NCBI RefSeq assembly: GCF_002086735.1 | Contig: NZ_MVIJ01000001.1 | Coordinates: 310,001 to 374,000 of the forward strand | DNA: 64,000 nucleotides | Reading direction: 5' to 3' | Origin: Mycobacterium scrofulaceum | GTDB lineage: Bacteria > Actinomycetota > Actinomycetes > Mycobacteriales > Mycobacteriaceae | Part shown: positions 17,970 through 26,083 of the stretch, piece after piece | Position numbering within the stretch: the stretch's first letter is position 1 | Layout of the letters: each line of letters starts with the position of its first letter | Translations under genes and position numbers: made by a program | The notes under the pieces: generated by a model | Told to the model about the DNA's origin: nothing | The model's input: the letters and a program-made list of their open reading frames with translations, nothing else | The model's database searches: none

Positions 17970-18071
17970 GCCTCACCCACGCCGGTGGGAAACCGGTGGA
18001 TCCGCCGGCCGCGATGTCGCCGTGTCAGTCATTTCACTCCTTGCCGCACGCCGGCGGGACTGCTGAAATCT

Positions 18072-18092
18072 ATACTGTAATGGACTTAGTAT
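18072..18092. promoter_or_regulatory. operator of the 9-3-9 palindrome family
   Basis: Arms ATACTGTAA and ACTTAGTAT with spacer TGG; the outer ATACT/AGTAT pentamers are symmetric. It is 21 bases upstream of the Rieske oxygenase start and about 100 bases from the divergent hydrolase start, so it can control both operons. Confidence 0.55.
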
Positions 18093-18113
18093 CAGACGGT
18101 CGGAGGCGGCGGC

Positions 18114-19106
18114 GTGAAAGTGCCTTTCACCTGGAAGGTCACCGGGTGGTTCATGGTCGGGTGGTCGCCCGAATTCCCGATCGGCGAGGTGCGGCCGCTG
18201 CACTACTTCGGCGAGGACCTGGTGGCCTATCGCGACGAGTCCGGGGAGTTGCACGTCCTGGAAGCGCACTGCAAACACCTCGGCGCCCACATCGGCCACG
18301 GCGGCAAAGTGCTCGGCGATTGTGTCGAGTGCCCGTTTCATGGCTGGCGCTGGGGACCGGACGGCACCAACCGGTACATCCCCTACCAACCGGACCGGCC
18401 GAACCGCGCGCTGCGGCTGCGGGTGTATCCGGTACGCGAGCAGTACGACTGCGTATTCGTCTGGCACCAGCCGGACGGCAAGGAGCCGCAGTGGGAGATG
18501 CCGGACATCTTCCGGAAGTTCCCGCAATTCGAGACCGACCCCGCGGCCTATTACCGCGCATACCCAGAGTTCTCCCGGCGCGCCGAGCGCGCGCCGGTGC
18601 ATCCGCAGATTGTGGCGGAGAACGCACCCGACAGCGCGCATTTCGAATACGTGCATCACGCCACGGTCACCCCGCGGGTGCTGGACTGGAAGATCGTCGA
18701 CCACGAGTGGCAGTTCGTCGCGGGGTGGCCGGACGCGCGCAGCGACAACCCCGAGGACCTCGCGTTGCGGTTCCACAGCCACCTGTTCGGACTGGGCGGA
18801 GCGATCAGTGTCTTCGAAGGGACGCAGAACCATCGGCTGATCTTCACCTGCACACCGGTCGACGACGAGTGTTCGGACCTGTTCTACTCGATCTGGTGGC
18901 CGCGGCTTGCCGGCGACGACTCCGACGTACCACAGGGCAAGCTGCGCGACGTCATCGAAAAGCAGTTCCTGTCGACCGTTTTCGACGACCTGCAGATCTG
19001 GCGCTACCAGAGGTACGTCGAGCATCCGCCGCTGTCCAAGGTGGACGCCAAAGGGTATCTGGCGCTGCGCAAATGGGCGGCCCAGTTCTACGAAGTGCCG
19101 GCATGA
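18114..19106 (+). CDS. Rieske non-haem iron oxygenase, KshA-like
   Basis: A 330-residue oxygenase subunit. The Rieske ligands are C53-K-H55 and C73-x2-H76. The mononuclear iron site reads N170-x2-D173-x2-H176-x4-H181, the arrangement seen in 3-ketosteroid 9alpha-hydroxylase (KshA) and related oxygenases. The length is short for the family (KshA is near 380), with a reduced C-terminus. The GTG at 18114 leads a four-gene operon. It should hydroxylate or cleave an alicyclic or aromatic substrate using electrons from a reductase not encoded here; the Rieske ferredoxin at 2982 is a possible carrier. Steroid-like substrate is an inference. Confidence 0.9.
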   Translation: MKVPFTWKVTGWFMVGWSPEFPIGEVRPLHYFGEDLVAYRDESGELHVLEAHCKHLGAHIGHGGKVLGDCVECPFHGWRWGPDGTNRYIPYQPDRPNRALRLRVYPVREQYDCVFVWHQPDGKEPQWEMPDIFRKFPQFETDPAAYYRAYPEFSRRAERAPVHPQIVAENAPDSAHFEYVHHATVTPRVLDWKIVDHEWQFVAGWPDARSDNPEDLALRFHSHLFGLGGAISVFEGTQNHRLIFTCTPVDDECSDLFYSIWWPRLAGDDSDVPQGKLRDVIEKQFLSTVFDDLQIWRYQRYVEHPPLSKVDAKGYLALRKWAAQFYEVPA

Positions 19107-19720
19107 CGGCACTGAACGACCTCGCGGCCCCCGGCCACACCGCGATCGTCACCCAGGAATGCCAGGGGGCGGTCATCGGCCCGAACGCCGGCTTGGGGAT
19201 GCTGGCCACCGAGGCGCGCCGCGTCGCCCTGCCGAACATCGTGCGGCTGCTGCCGGCGGCGCGGGCGGCCGGGGTCCGTGTCGTGCACTGCTTGGTTAAA
19301 CGACGGCCCGACGGGCTCGGCTCCAACCACAACGCCAAGATCTTCAGCTTGGGTCACGGGCAGGTCGACATCACCCCCGGCACTCCCGGGGCCGCCGTGC
19401 TGCCCGAATTGGGCCCCGAGCCAGACGATCTGGTGCTGAGCCGCTGGCACGGCGTCGGGCCGATGGGGGGCACGGACCTGGACGCGGTGCTGCGAAACCT
19501 CGGGGTGTCCACCATCGTCGTCGTGGGGGTGTCCCTCAACATCGCCATCCCCAACGTCGTCATGGACGCCGTCAACGCCGCCTATCGCGTGATCGTTCCC
19601 CGGGACGCCGTTGCCGGCATACCCACCGAGTATGGAGAGGCCATCATCGCCAACACCCTGTCGCTGCTTGCGACCATCACCACCACCGATGCGCTACTCG
19701 AAGCCTGGACGCGGCAATGA
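19103..19720 (+). CDS. isochorismatase-fold protein lacking the catalytic Cys
   Basis: A 205-residue member of the cysteine hydrolase (isochorismatase/nicotinamidase) family by fold: AGVRVVHCLVK, then GGTDLDAVLRNLGVSTIVVVGVS and MDAVNAAY. Residues aligned with the catalytic triad are altered. The Cys of the GVxTxxC motif is Ala148 (GVSLNIAI), the Lys is Arg114, and the N-terminal Asp appears to be Glu19. It may be a binding protein or have a different chemistry. The ATG overlaps the Rieske oxygenase stop (ATGA) and its own stop overlaps the next start, so it is tightly coupled to both. Confidence 0.82.
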   Translation: MTALNDLAAPGHTAIVTQECQGAVIGPNAGLGMLATEARRVALPNIVRLLPAARAAGVRVVHCLVKRRPDGLGSNHNAKIFSLGHGQVDITPGTPGAAVLPELGPEPDDLVLSRWHGVGPMGGTDLDAVLRNLGVSTIVVVGVSLNIAIPNVVMDAVNAAYRVIVPRDAVAGIPTEYGEAIIANTLSLLATITTTDALLEAWTRQ

Positions 19721-20337
19721 CCGAGACCGCGCCCGGAGTCCGCGGCGGGTTCCCCGACATCAAGCCGGCCGACCACGCGCCGCCCGGCCTGGGCCGGTTC
19801 GTGGCGGCGATGCGCCGCCTGCAGGATCTGACCGTCGCGAGCAATCCGGACAGCGCGGCGTGGAGCGCCGCGGCACGGCACGTCGAAGAGGCCTGCGCCC
19901 TGTTGGACGGCCATCAGGTGCCCGAAGGCGTGGCGCCGGCCGGCCGCGTCATCGAGCTGCCCGGGCTGGGTCACCCGCTGCTGCCGCCGTGGACCGTCAC
20001 CGATTCCGGTCCGGACGGTGTCACGATGGCCGGGCATTTCAGCCGATCCCATGTGGGCGGAAACAACGCCGTACATGGCGGCATGATCCCCCTGTTCTAC
20101 GACTGGTTGTTCGGGATGGTGGTGTCCACAGCCGGGACGCCACCCACCCGCACGGCGTACCTGCACGTCGACTACCGCAACATCACCCCGATCGACGAGC
20201 CGTTGACCGCCCGCGGGCATATCACCGATATCGAGGGCAGGAAGGTCCTCATCTCGGCTACGATGACGGCCGCTGACGGCACGCTGCTCACCGAAGCCAA
20301 CGGCCTGATGGTCCGATTGCTCCCCCACCAGCCTTGA
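19717..20337 (+). CDS. PaaI-like hot-dog thioesterase
   Basis: A 206-residue protein whose C-terminal 130 residues are a hot-dog domain of the PaaI/4-hydroxybenzoyl-CoA thioesterase type: NNAVHGGMIPLFYDWLFG followed by TAYLHVDYRNITPIDEPLTARGHI. The motif HGG and a nearby Asp are the usual active-site elements. It probably hydrolyses an acyl-CoA thioester made or used in this operon, either to release a product or to recycle CoA from dead-end intermediates. The ATG overlaps the previous stop, and the CoA ligase follows within ten bases. Confidence 0.88.
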   Translation: MTETAPGVRGGFPDIKPADHAPPGLGRFVAAMRRLQDLTVASNPDSAAWSAAARHVEEACALLDGHQVPEGVAPAGRVIELPGLGHPLLPPWTVTDSGPDGVTMAGHFSRSHVGGNNAVHGGMIPLFYDWLFGMVVSTAGTPPTRTAYLHVDYRNITPIDEPLTARGHITDIEGRKVLISATMTAADGTLLTEANGLMVRLLPHQP

Positions 20338-20345
20338 GAGGCCTG

Positions 20346-21998
20346 ATGTCCGACACAGCAACAGAATTCACTGTGCCCGCCGTCGCGGCGGCCGTCGCGG
20401 CCGCCATTCCCGATCGCGAGCTGCTGATCCAGGGCGGGCGGCGCTACAGCTACGAACAAGTGATCCACCGCTCACGCCGCCTCGCCGCCTACCTGCAATC
20501 GCGGGGGTTGGGATGCCACACCGAGCGCTCCGCTCTCCCCGGCCACGAGGCCGGACAGGACCTGCTCGGGATCTACGCCTACAACGGGAACGAATTCGTC
20601 GAGGCGTTGCTCGGCTCGTTTCAGGCCCGGGTCGCCCCGTTCAACGTCAACTTCCGCTACGTCAAAAGCGAGCTGCAGTATCTGCTCGCGGATTCGGGTG
20701 CGACCGCGCTCGTCTACCACGCCGCGTTCGCGCCGCGGGTGGCCGAAATCCTGCCGGACCTTCCCCAACTGCGGGTGCTGATTCAGATCGCCGACGACTC
20801 GGGGAACGAACTGATCTACGGCGCAGTGGATTACGAGAGCATTATCGCGTCCAGCGCACCCGAGCCAGCGCCGGTGCGGCATTCGCCTGACGACCTGTAC
20901 GTCCTGTACACGGGCGGCACGACCGGAATGCCGAAAGGCGTGCTGTGGCGCCAGCACGACATCTTCATGACGTCCTTCGGCGGGCGCAACCTGATGACCG
21001 GTGAGCCGTTCGGGTCCGTCGAGGAGATCGCGGCGGGGGTGGCCGCCGGTCCCGGCACCAAGCTGATGGTCCTGCCGCCGCTGATGCACGGAGCGGCCCA
21101 GTGGAGTGTGATGACCGCGATGACGACCGGACAGTCCGTCGTCTTCCCGTCGGTCGTCGACCGGCTCGACGCCGACGAGGTCGTCCGGACCATCGAGCGG
21201 GAGCGGGTGACCGTGGTGACGGTGGTCGGTGACGCCATGGCCCGGCCGCTGGTCGCCGCCATCGAGAAAGGGATCGCGGATGTCTCGTCGCTGGCCGTGG
21301 TCGCCAACGGGGGCGCGTTGCTCACCCCGTACGTCAAGCAGCGATTGATCGAAGTCCTGCCGAACGCCGTCGTCGTCGACGGTGTCGGGTCCTCCGAGAC
21401 CGGCGCGCAGATGCACCACCTGTCGACACCGGGGGCGGTGTCGACAGGAACCTTCAACGCGGGACCGGACACGTTCGTGGCGTCCGAGGATCTGAACACC
21501 ATCCTGGAACCAGGTCACGACGGGATGGGCTGGCTGGCTCAGCGCGGCTACGTTCCCCTGGGCTATAAGGGCGATGCGGCCAAGACCGCCAAGACTTTTC
21601 CCGTCATCGACGGAGTGCGATACGCAATTCCGGGTGACCGGGCACGCCACCGTGCCGACGGCAGCATCGAATTGCTGGGCCGCGATTCGGTGACCATCAA
21701 CTCCGGCGGGGAGAAGATCTTCGTCGAGGAGGTCGAGACCGCCATCGCGTCGCACCCGGCGGTGGCCGACGTGGTGGTCGCCGGGCGGCCCAGCGAGCGG
21801 TGGGGCCAGGAGGTGGTGGCCGTCGTCGCGCTGGCCGAGGACGCCCGCGCCGACGCCGAGGAGCTGGTCGCACACGCCGGGCAGTCGCTGGCGCGCTACA
21901 AGCTTCCGAAAGCGATCGTTTTCCGCGCGGCGATCGAGCGCAGCCCGTCGGGCAAGGCCGATTACCGCTGGGCGCGCGAGCAGGCGGTGAACGGCTGA
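20346..21998 (+). CDS. acyl-CoA synthetase (AMP-binding, FadD-like)
   Basis: A 550-residue adenylate-forming ligase. The P-loop is YTGGTTGMPKGV, the middle motif GSSETG is present, and the C-terminal catalytic Lys lies in SPSGKADYRW. It should form an acyl-CoA from a carboxylic acid, ATP and CoA. The ATG at 20346 has GAGAGG upstream; a TTG at 20334 overlaps the previous stop and is less likely. It is closely similar in motif structure (VLWRQHDI region) to the ligase at 30831. It is the last gene before the internal operator at 22067. Confidence 0.93.
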   Translation: MSDTATEFTVPAVAAAVAAAIPDRELLIQGGRRYSYEQVIHRSRRLAAYLQSRGLGCHTERSALPGHEAGQDLLGIYAYNGNEFVEALLGSFQARVAPFNVNFRYVKSELQYLLADSGATALVYHAAFAPRVAEILPDLPQLRVLIQIADDSGNELIYGAVDYESIIASSAPEPAPVRHSPDDLYVLYTGGTTGMPKGVLWRQHDIFMTSFGGRNLMTGEPFGSVEEIAAGVAAGPGTKLMVLPPLMHGAAQWSVMTAMTTGQSVVFPSVVDRLDADEVVRTIERERVTVVTVVGDAMARPLVAAIEKGIADVSSLAVVANGGALLTPYVKQRLIEVLPNAVVVDGVGSSETGAQMHHLSTPGAVSTGTFNAGPDTFVASEDLNTILEPGHDGMGWLAQRGYVPLGYKGDAAKTAKTFPVIDGVRYAIPGDRARHRADGSIELLGRDSVTINSGGEKIFVEEVETAIASHPAVADVVVAGRPSERWGQEVVAVVALAEDARADAEELVAHAGQSLARYKLPKAIVFRAAIERSPSGKADYRWAREQAVNG

Positions 21999-22066
21999 TC
22001 GGCTCGATCCGCGCCGATCGCTGACGCGGTTACGGCCGAGCGACTTCCGCCGCCCGCCCATGTTGT

Positions 22067-22087
22067 CTACTGTAAGAATTACAGTAG
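22067..22087. promoter_or_regulatory. perfect 9-3-9 palindromic operator
   Basis: Arms CTACTGTAA and TTACAGTAG are exact reverse complements, spacer GAA. This is the best site of the family and defines the consensus. It is 51 bases before the GTG start of the P450 gene and 69 bases after the CoA ligase stop, giving the P450 / CoA-transferase pair its own regulated promoter. Confidence 0.75.
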
Positions 22088-22137
22088 GATCTCACGCAAG
22101 GGCTTGCCGTTCACGCCGAAGATGCTGGAGATCGAAG

Positions 22138-23337
22138 GTGACGACCAACGTTCACGCCGCCGCCGGCCAGACCGTGAGCCAGCGTGATCCCTACCCGTTC
22201 TTCGCCCGCAAGCGCCGCGAATCCGGGGTGTTCCACGGGACGGTGATGGACTATTCCACGACGCCCGAGTCGCTGATGCCCAAGCGTGAGTACTCCGCGG
22301 TGTCCTTCGAGGCGGTCAACACGGTGTTCCGCGACGGCCGGGTGTTCAGCTCCGCGCCGTACGACAAGACGATCGGCCTGTTCATGGGACCGACCATTCT
22401 CGCGATGGAGGGAAAGAAGCATCGCGACCACCGCAACCTCGTGTCCGCGGCGTTCAAGTCGAAGGCGTTGGCCCGCTGGGAGAACACCATTGTGCGGCCG
22501 ATCTGCAACGCGCTGATCGACGAGTTCATCGCGACCGGCGAAGCCGACCTGGTCCGCGATTTCACCTTCGAATTCCCCACCCGCGTCATCGCCCGGCTGT
22601 TGGGGCTGCCCGCCGACGACCTTTCGACGTTTCGCAAGCGCGCCGTGCAGTTGATCAGTTATCACGTCGACTACGAGCGCGCCTTCGAGGCGTCGGCGGC
22701 GCTCAAGGACTACTTCATCGAGCAGATCGAACAGCGCAAGTCAGAGCCGACCGAGGACATCATCGGGAATCTGGTCACTGCGGAGATCGACGGCGAAAAG
22801 CTAAGCGACGAAGCCATTTACTCCTTTTTGCGGCTGCTGTTGCCCGCGGGGCTGGAGACCACGTACCGGTCGTCGGGCAACCTGTTGTACCTGCTGCTCA
22901 CCCACCCGGACCAGTTCGCCGCGGTGCAGTCCGACCGTGAGCTCTTGCCGCAGGCGATCGAGGAGGGGCTGCGCTACGAGACGCCGCTGACCACCGTGCA
23001 GCGGTTCACCACCGAGGACACCGAGCTTCAGGGGGTCGAGATTCCGGCGCGTTCGGTAGTCGGCGTGTGCATCGGGTCCGCGAACCGCGACGAGCGGCGC
23101 TGGGATCGCTCGGAGGAATTCGACATTTTCCGCAAGCACCTGCCGCACATCTCCTTCGCCGCCGGTGAGCACACGTGCCTGGGTCTGCACTTGGCGCGGC
23201 TGGAAAGCCGCGTGGCGGTCGAATGCCTGCTGGATCGGGTGACCAACGTCGGGCTGTGCACCGACGACGACCCGCACATCCATGGCCAGCCTTTCCGTTC
23301 ACCGACGGCGCTTCCCGTGACGTTCGACGCGAAGTAG
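22138..23337 (+). CDS. cytochrome P450 (paralogue of the one at 3492)
   Basis: A 399-residue P450 with I-helix AGLETT, ExxR as EGLR and haem loop FAAGEHTCLG (Cys near residue 347). The GTG at 22138 has GGAG eight bases upstream; the frame is open to 22060 but that would begin within the operator. Much of the protein, especially the centre of the I-helix, is identical to the P450 at 3492, so it probably acts on a related molecule or another position of the same molecule. The next gene is a CoA-transferase. Confidence 0.94.
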   Translation: MTTNVHAAAGQTVSQRDPYPFFARKRRESGVFHGTVMDYSTTPESLMPKREYSAVSFEAVNTVFRDGRVFSSAPYDKTIGLFMGPTILAMEGKKHRDHRNLVSAAFKSKALARWENTIVRPICNALIDEFIATGEADLVRDFTFEFPTRVIARLLGLPADDLSTFRKRAVQLISYHVDYERAFEASAALKDYFIEQIEQRKSEPTEDIIGNLVTAEIDGEKLSDEAIYSFLRLLLPAGLETTYRSSGNLLYLLLTHPDQFAAVQSDRELLPQAIEEGLRYETPLTTVQRFTTEDTELQGVEIPARSVVGVCIGSANRDERRWDRSEEFDIFRKHLPHISFAAGEHTCLGLHLARLESRVAVECLLDRVTNVGLCTDDDPHIHGQPFRSPTALPVTFDAK

Positions 23338-23346
23338 GGTCCGAAA

Positions 23347-24576
23347 ATGGTAAAAGTCATGTCGGGCATCCGGGTCCTGGAACTTGCCCAATTCACCTTC
23401 GTCCCGGCGGCGGGCGCCATCCTGGCCGACTGGGGCGCGGATGTCATCAAGGTCGAACACCCGCTGCGCGGCGATACCCAACGCGGCTTCATCAACATGG
23501 GTGGCATCCAACTCGATCCGGAGCGGCATCCCCTGATGGAGCACCCCAACCGGGGCAAGCGCAGCGTCGGGATCGACGTCTCCACGCCGGGCGGTCAGCA
23601 AGTGATCTACGAGCTGGCCCGGACCGCCGACGTGTTCCTCACCAATTACATGCCGGCGCAGCGGCAGAAGCACAAGTTCGACGTCGAGCACATCCGCGCG
23701 GTGAACCCGAACATCGTCTACGCGCGCGGTTCGGCGTATGGCGACAAGGGCGCCGAGCGCGACACCGGCGGCTATGACGGAACGGCGTTCTGGACGCGCA
23801 GCGGCATCGGGTACGCGCTGACGCCGGAGGAGCTGGGCGGCGCACTGGGGCAAGGCATTCCCGCGTTCGGGGACTCCATCGGCGGCATGTTCATCGCCGG
23901 CGGCATCTCGGCGGCGTTGCTGCATCGCGAGCGCACCGGCGAAGCCCTCGAACTCGACGTGTCGTTGCTGAGCACGGCCTGGTGGGCGGCGGGTGCGAGC
24001 GTGACGCAGGGCATGGAGACCGGACAGGTGATGCGCACCCCGATGCCGGGCTCCGCCACCGCGATGTCGGTGAACCCCTTCATGGGCAACTACGAAACCT
24101 CCGACGGCGGCACCATCAACCTGTGCATCATCAGCCCGACCGGGTTGATCCGCGACACGTTCGAGCATCTCGGCATCCCCGAGGCGGCCGACGATCCCCG
24201 CTTCTCCGAGGTGCTTCCGCTGATCCAGAACGCCAACGCGGCCGCCGAACTGATCGCAAAGGCTCTCGCCGCCAAGCCTTTCGACTACTGGCGGCAACAC
24301 CTGAAAACGATGAAGGGGCAATGGGCACCGTTCCAGAGCCTCCTCGACCTGGTCGACGACGAGCAGGCTCTCGCCAACGACATGGTCAGCGAGGTCGAGC
24401 TCGCCGGCGGTGGCAAGCCTTTCCGCGTCGTGCGCGGCCCGGTGCAGTTCAACCACGAGCCGCTGGTGACCACACGAGCCCCTCAGGCCTCCGAGCACAC
24501 AGAGATCGTGCTGATGGAACTGGGCATGGACTGGGACCGCATCGAGGAACTGAAGGACTCGGGGGCTATCGCGTGA
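23347..24576 (+). CDS. class III CoA-transferase (CaiB/BaiF family)
   Basis: A 409-residue family III CoA-transferase. The N-terminal GIRVLELAQFTFVPAAGAILADWGADVIKVEHP is characteristic, and an Asp in GGYDGTAFW is the likely catalytic residue that forms the acyl anhydride. It moves CoA from one acyl-CoA to a free acid without ATP. It begins nine bases after the P450 stop and uses an ATG. The pathway therefore has both ATP-dependent and transferase routes for activation. The donor and acceptor are unknown. Confidence 0.92.
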   Translation: MVKVMSGIRVLELAQFTFVPAAGAILADWGADVIKVEHPLRGDTQRGFINMGGIQLDPERHPLMEHPNRGKRSVGIDVSTPGGQQVIYELARTADVFLTNYMPAQRQKHKFDVEHIRAVNPNIVYARGSAYGDKGAERDTGGYDGTAFWTRSGIGYALTPEELGGALGQGIPAFGDSIGGMFIAGGISAALLHRERTGEALELDVSLLSTAWWAAGASVTQGMETGQVMRTPMPGSATAMSVNPFMGNYETSDGGTINLCIISPTGLIRDTFEHLGIPEAADDPRFSEVLPLIQNANAAAELIAKALAAKPFDYWRQHLKTMKGQWAPFQSLLDLVDDEQALANDMVSEVELAGGGKPFRVVRGPVQFNHEPLVTTRAPQASEHTEIVLMELGMDWDRIEELKDSGAIA

Positions 24577-24901
24577 CGGACGGCATGCTGCGCCCACGAA
24601 TGGCGCGGCCGTCATCGGCGTGGGGTCCGTTCACGAATGTGTTCAACGCGTGCGCGACCGCGGCGATATGACGTCGGGATCGCCGTCGGCACGGACAAGC
24701 ATCCGCCGGCGCCTTCACCGGGGACCGGGCCCTGGGGGTACGGCCACGCCGGTACTGCGCCAGCATCACAAACCGCGTCGCCAACTGCGCGGCGACGCGG
24801 CCGAGCGCCAGATTCCCGGCGGGCCGCGCGTAGGCTTCGCTCCGCTGTACGGCGCGCCCTGCACCGCCGCGGCAACCATCCTGACGACCTGAGTTATCGG
24901 G
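24577..24901. other. gene-free stretch between convergent genes
   Basis: Open frames here show no recognisable protein and no ribosome site that convinces. The minus-strand frame near 24566-24784 could be a decayed fragment, but nothing identifies it. No strong hairpin was found. Confidence 0.5.
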
Positions 24902-25033
24902 CTATCGGGCAACGCTATGGCCGCAGGTGCACCGTTGCTCGGCGGGCACCCGCTTCATCACGCTTTCGGCGTGCTGACCGCATCCCGCCCAGGTGATGTT
25001 GCCGCAGCGGCGGCAGCGTACGGGGTAGCACAT
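24902..25033 (-). CDS. 43-residue zinc-ribbon microprotein
   Basis: A short gene. The protein starts MCYPVRCRRCGNITWAGCGQ and has Cys at 2, 7, 10, 18, 35 and 37 plus His at 21 and 39, a clear metal-binding pattern. The MCYPVxCxxCGxxTWxGCGxH core recurs in small actinobacterial proteins of unknown function. It lies 35 bases after the thioredoxin gene on the same strand and is probably cotranscribed. The Cys pattern suggests zinc or iron binding and a link to thiol stress; no function is established. Confidence 0.8.
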   Translation of the reverse strand: MCYPVRCRRCGNITWAGCGQHAESVMKRVPAEQRCTCGHSVAR

Positions 25034-25068
25034 GGTTGCTCGCTATTGCTCGGGAATCAGTTGGGCCA

Positions 25069-25443
25069 CTATGCCTGCACGGCAGCTTTGCGCTCGGCGA
25101 TCTTGGCGCGGACCTTCTCCATGTCCAGACCCTTGATCTGGCCGATCAGGTCGTCCAGCACAGCTGGTGACATCGCGCCCGGCTGGCTGTAGACGAGAAC
25201 GCCATCGCGGAACGCCATGATCGTCGGCACCGAGCGGATGCCCACGGTCGCGGCGAGTTCGCGCTCGGCGTCGGTGTCCACCTTGGCGTACACGATGTCC
25301 GGGTGGTTCTGGGCGGAGCGTTCGAAGATCGGCGCGAAGGCCCGGCATGGCCCGCACCAAGGTGCCCAGAAGTCGACCAGCACGATTGGACTGTCAAGGA
25401 TGGTCGACTCGAAATCGGTCGCGGTGAGCGATTTGACGGTCAT
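25069..25443 (-). CDS. thioredoxin
   Basis: A 124-residue thioredoxin with the active site WAPWCGPC near residue 30, a cis-Pro in VPTIMAF, and a C-terminal extension of about 20 charged residues. It reduces disulfides in the cytoplasm. It lies between an AhpD-like gene and a zinc-ribbon gene on the minus strand, and the divergent flavoprotein is sulfide:quinone-oxidoreductase-like, so it probably handles persulfides or disulfides formed in sulfide stress. Expression is probably controlled by the CsoR-type site at 25889. Confidence 0.95.
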   Translation of the reverse strand: MTVKSLTATDFESTILDSPIVLVDFWAPWCGPCRAFAPIFERSAQNHPDIVYAKVDTDAERELAATVGIRSVPTIMAFRDGVLVYSQPGAMSPAVLDDLIGQIKGLDMEKVRAKIAERKAAVQA

Positions 25444-25500
25444 GGGTGTTCCTTTCGGGGTTTGAAGGTTACGGCCGGACGAACGCCCGGCGACGCGTTG

Positions 25501-25878
25501 TCATCCGGTCCCGGGCGTGGCGTCCGGGGTCTGGTCGGCGAATTCGCAGAAGGCGTCATAGGCGCGCGCGCCGTAGATGGTCGCCGGGCCGCCGTGCATG
25601 AGAATGCTGACACCGATCGCCTCTGCGGCCTCTTCCTTGGACGCGCCGGCGCGGGCCGCGCCCTGGGCATGCGAGGCGATACAGCCGTCACACCCGGCCA
25701 CGACGCCGATCGCCATCGCGATCAGCTCCTTGAACTTCTTGTCCAGAGCCCCCGAGGTCAGTGCGCCGTTGCTCATCTCGGCGAAACCCCGGTAGACGTC
25801 AGGGATCATCTTGCGCAAGGCGCGGTGCTGCGGATTGAGGTCGTCCAGCACCTGGTGGTAGTGGTTTTGTTCCGTCAT
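25501..25878 (-). CDS. AhpD/carboxymuconolactone-decarboxylase-like protein
   Basis: A 125-residue CMD-family protein. The redox motif is CDGCIASH, the C-x2-C-x3-H signature of AhpD-type alkylhydroperoxidases, within an all-helical fold. These proteins reduce peroxides through a Cys pair. It is the first gene of the operon with the thioredoxin, which could recycle it. The ATG at 25878 is only ten bases from the CsoR/CstR-like operator, so the transcript is probably short-leadered or leaderless. Confidence 0.9.
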   Translation of the reverse strand: MTEQNHYHQVLDDLNPQHRALRKMIPDVYRGFAEMSNGALTSGALDKKFKELIAMAIGVVAGCDGCIASHAQGAARAGASKEEAAEAIGVSILMHGGPATIYGARAYDAFCEFADQTPDATPGTG

Positions 25879-25888
25879 GACTGATACA

Positions 25889-25910
25889 ATACCTATACGG
25901 GTAGGGGTAT
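25889..25910. promoter_or_regulatory. CsoR/CstR-like operator
   Basis: A 22-bp G-tract-rich element beginning ATACC and ending GGGGTAT, with partial dyad symmetry. It resembles operators of the CsoR family, which includes copper sensors and the persulfide sensor CstR. It lies between the AhpD-like and sulfide:quinone-oxidoreductase-like genes. No CsoR-family gene is in the window. Confidence 0.5.
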
Positions 25911-26083
25911 TCCCGCCAACGGATTAATTTTTCCTTCGGTGCACATATGCCTCGGCCAATAGAGTCCATCGGCCCTAGAGATGCGTCGTCACGGGGCGCA
26001 ATCTGGCCTCGAAGCGCTAGGTATTTCCCGCGGGGAGCGCTCTTCCGGGGGGGCATGCCGGCCTGCGGAACGAAGGAGCATCA

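Noticed and set aside
22067..22087. Considered as a KstR or KstR2 operator
   Set aside because: The arms (CTACTGTAA/TTACAGTAG) do not match the KstR AAC..GTT or KstR2 CAAG..CTTG cores.
24566..24892. Overlapping open frames in the gap after the CoA-transferase
   Set aside because: No domain, no conserved start and no agreement between frames; reported as a gene-free stretch.
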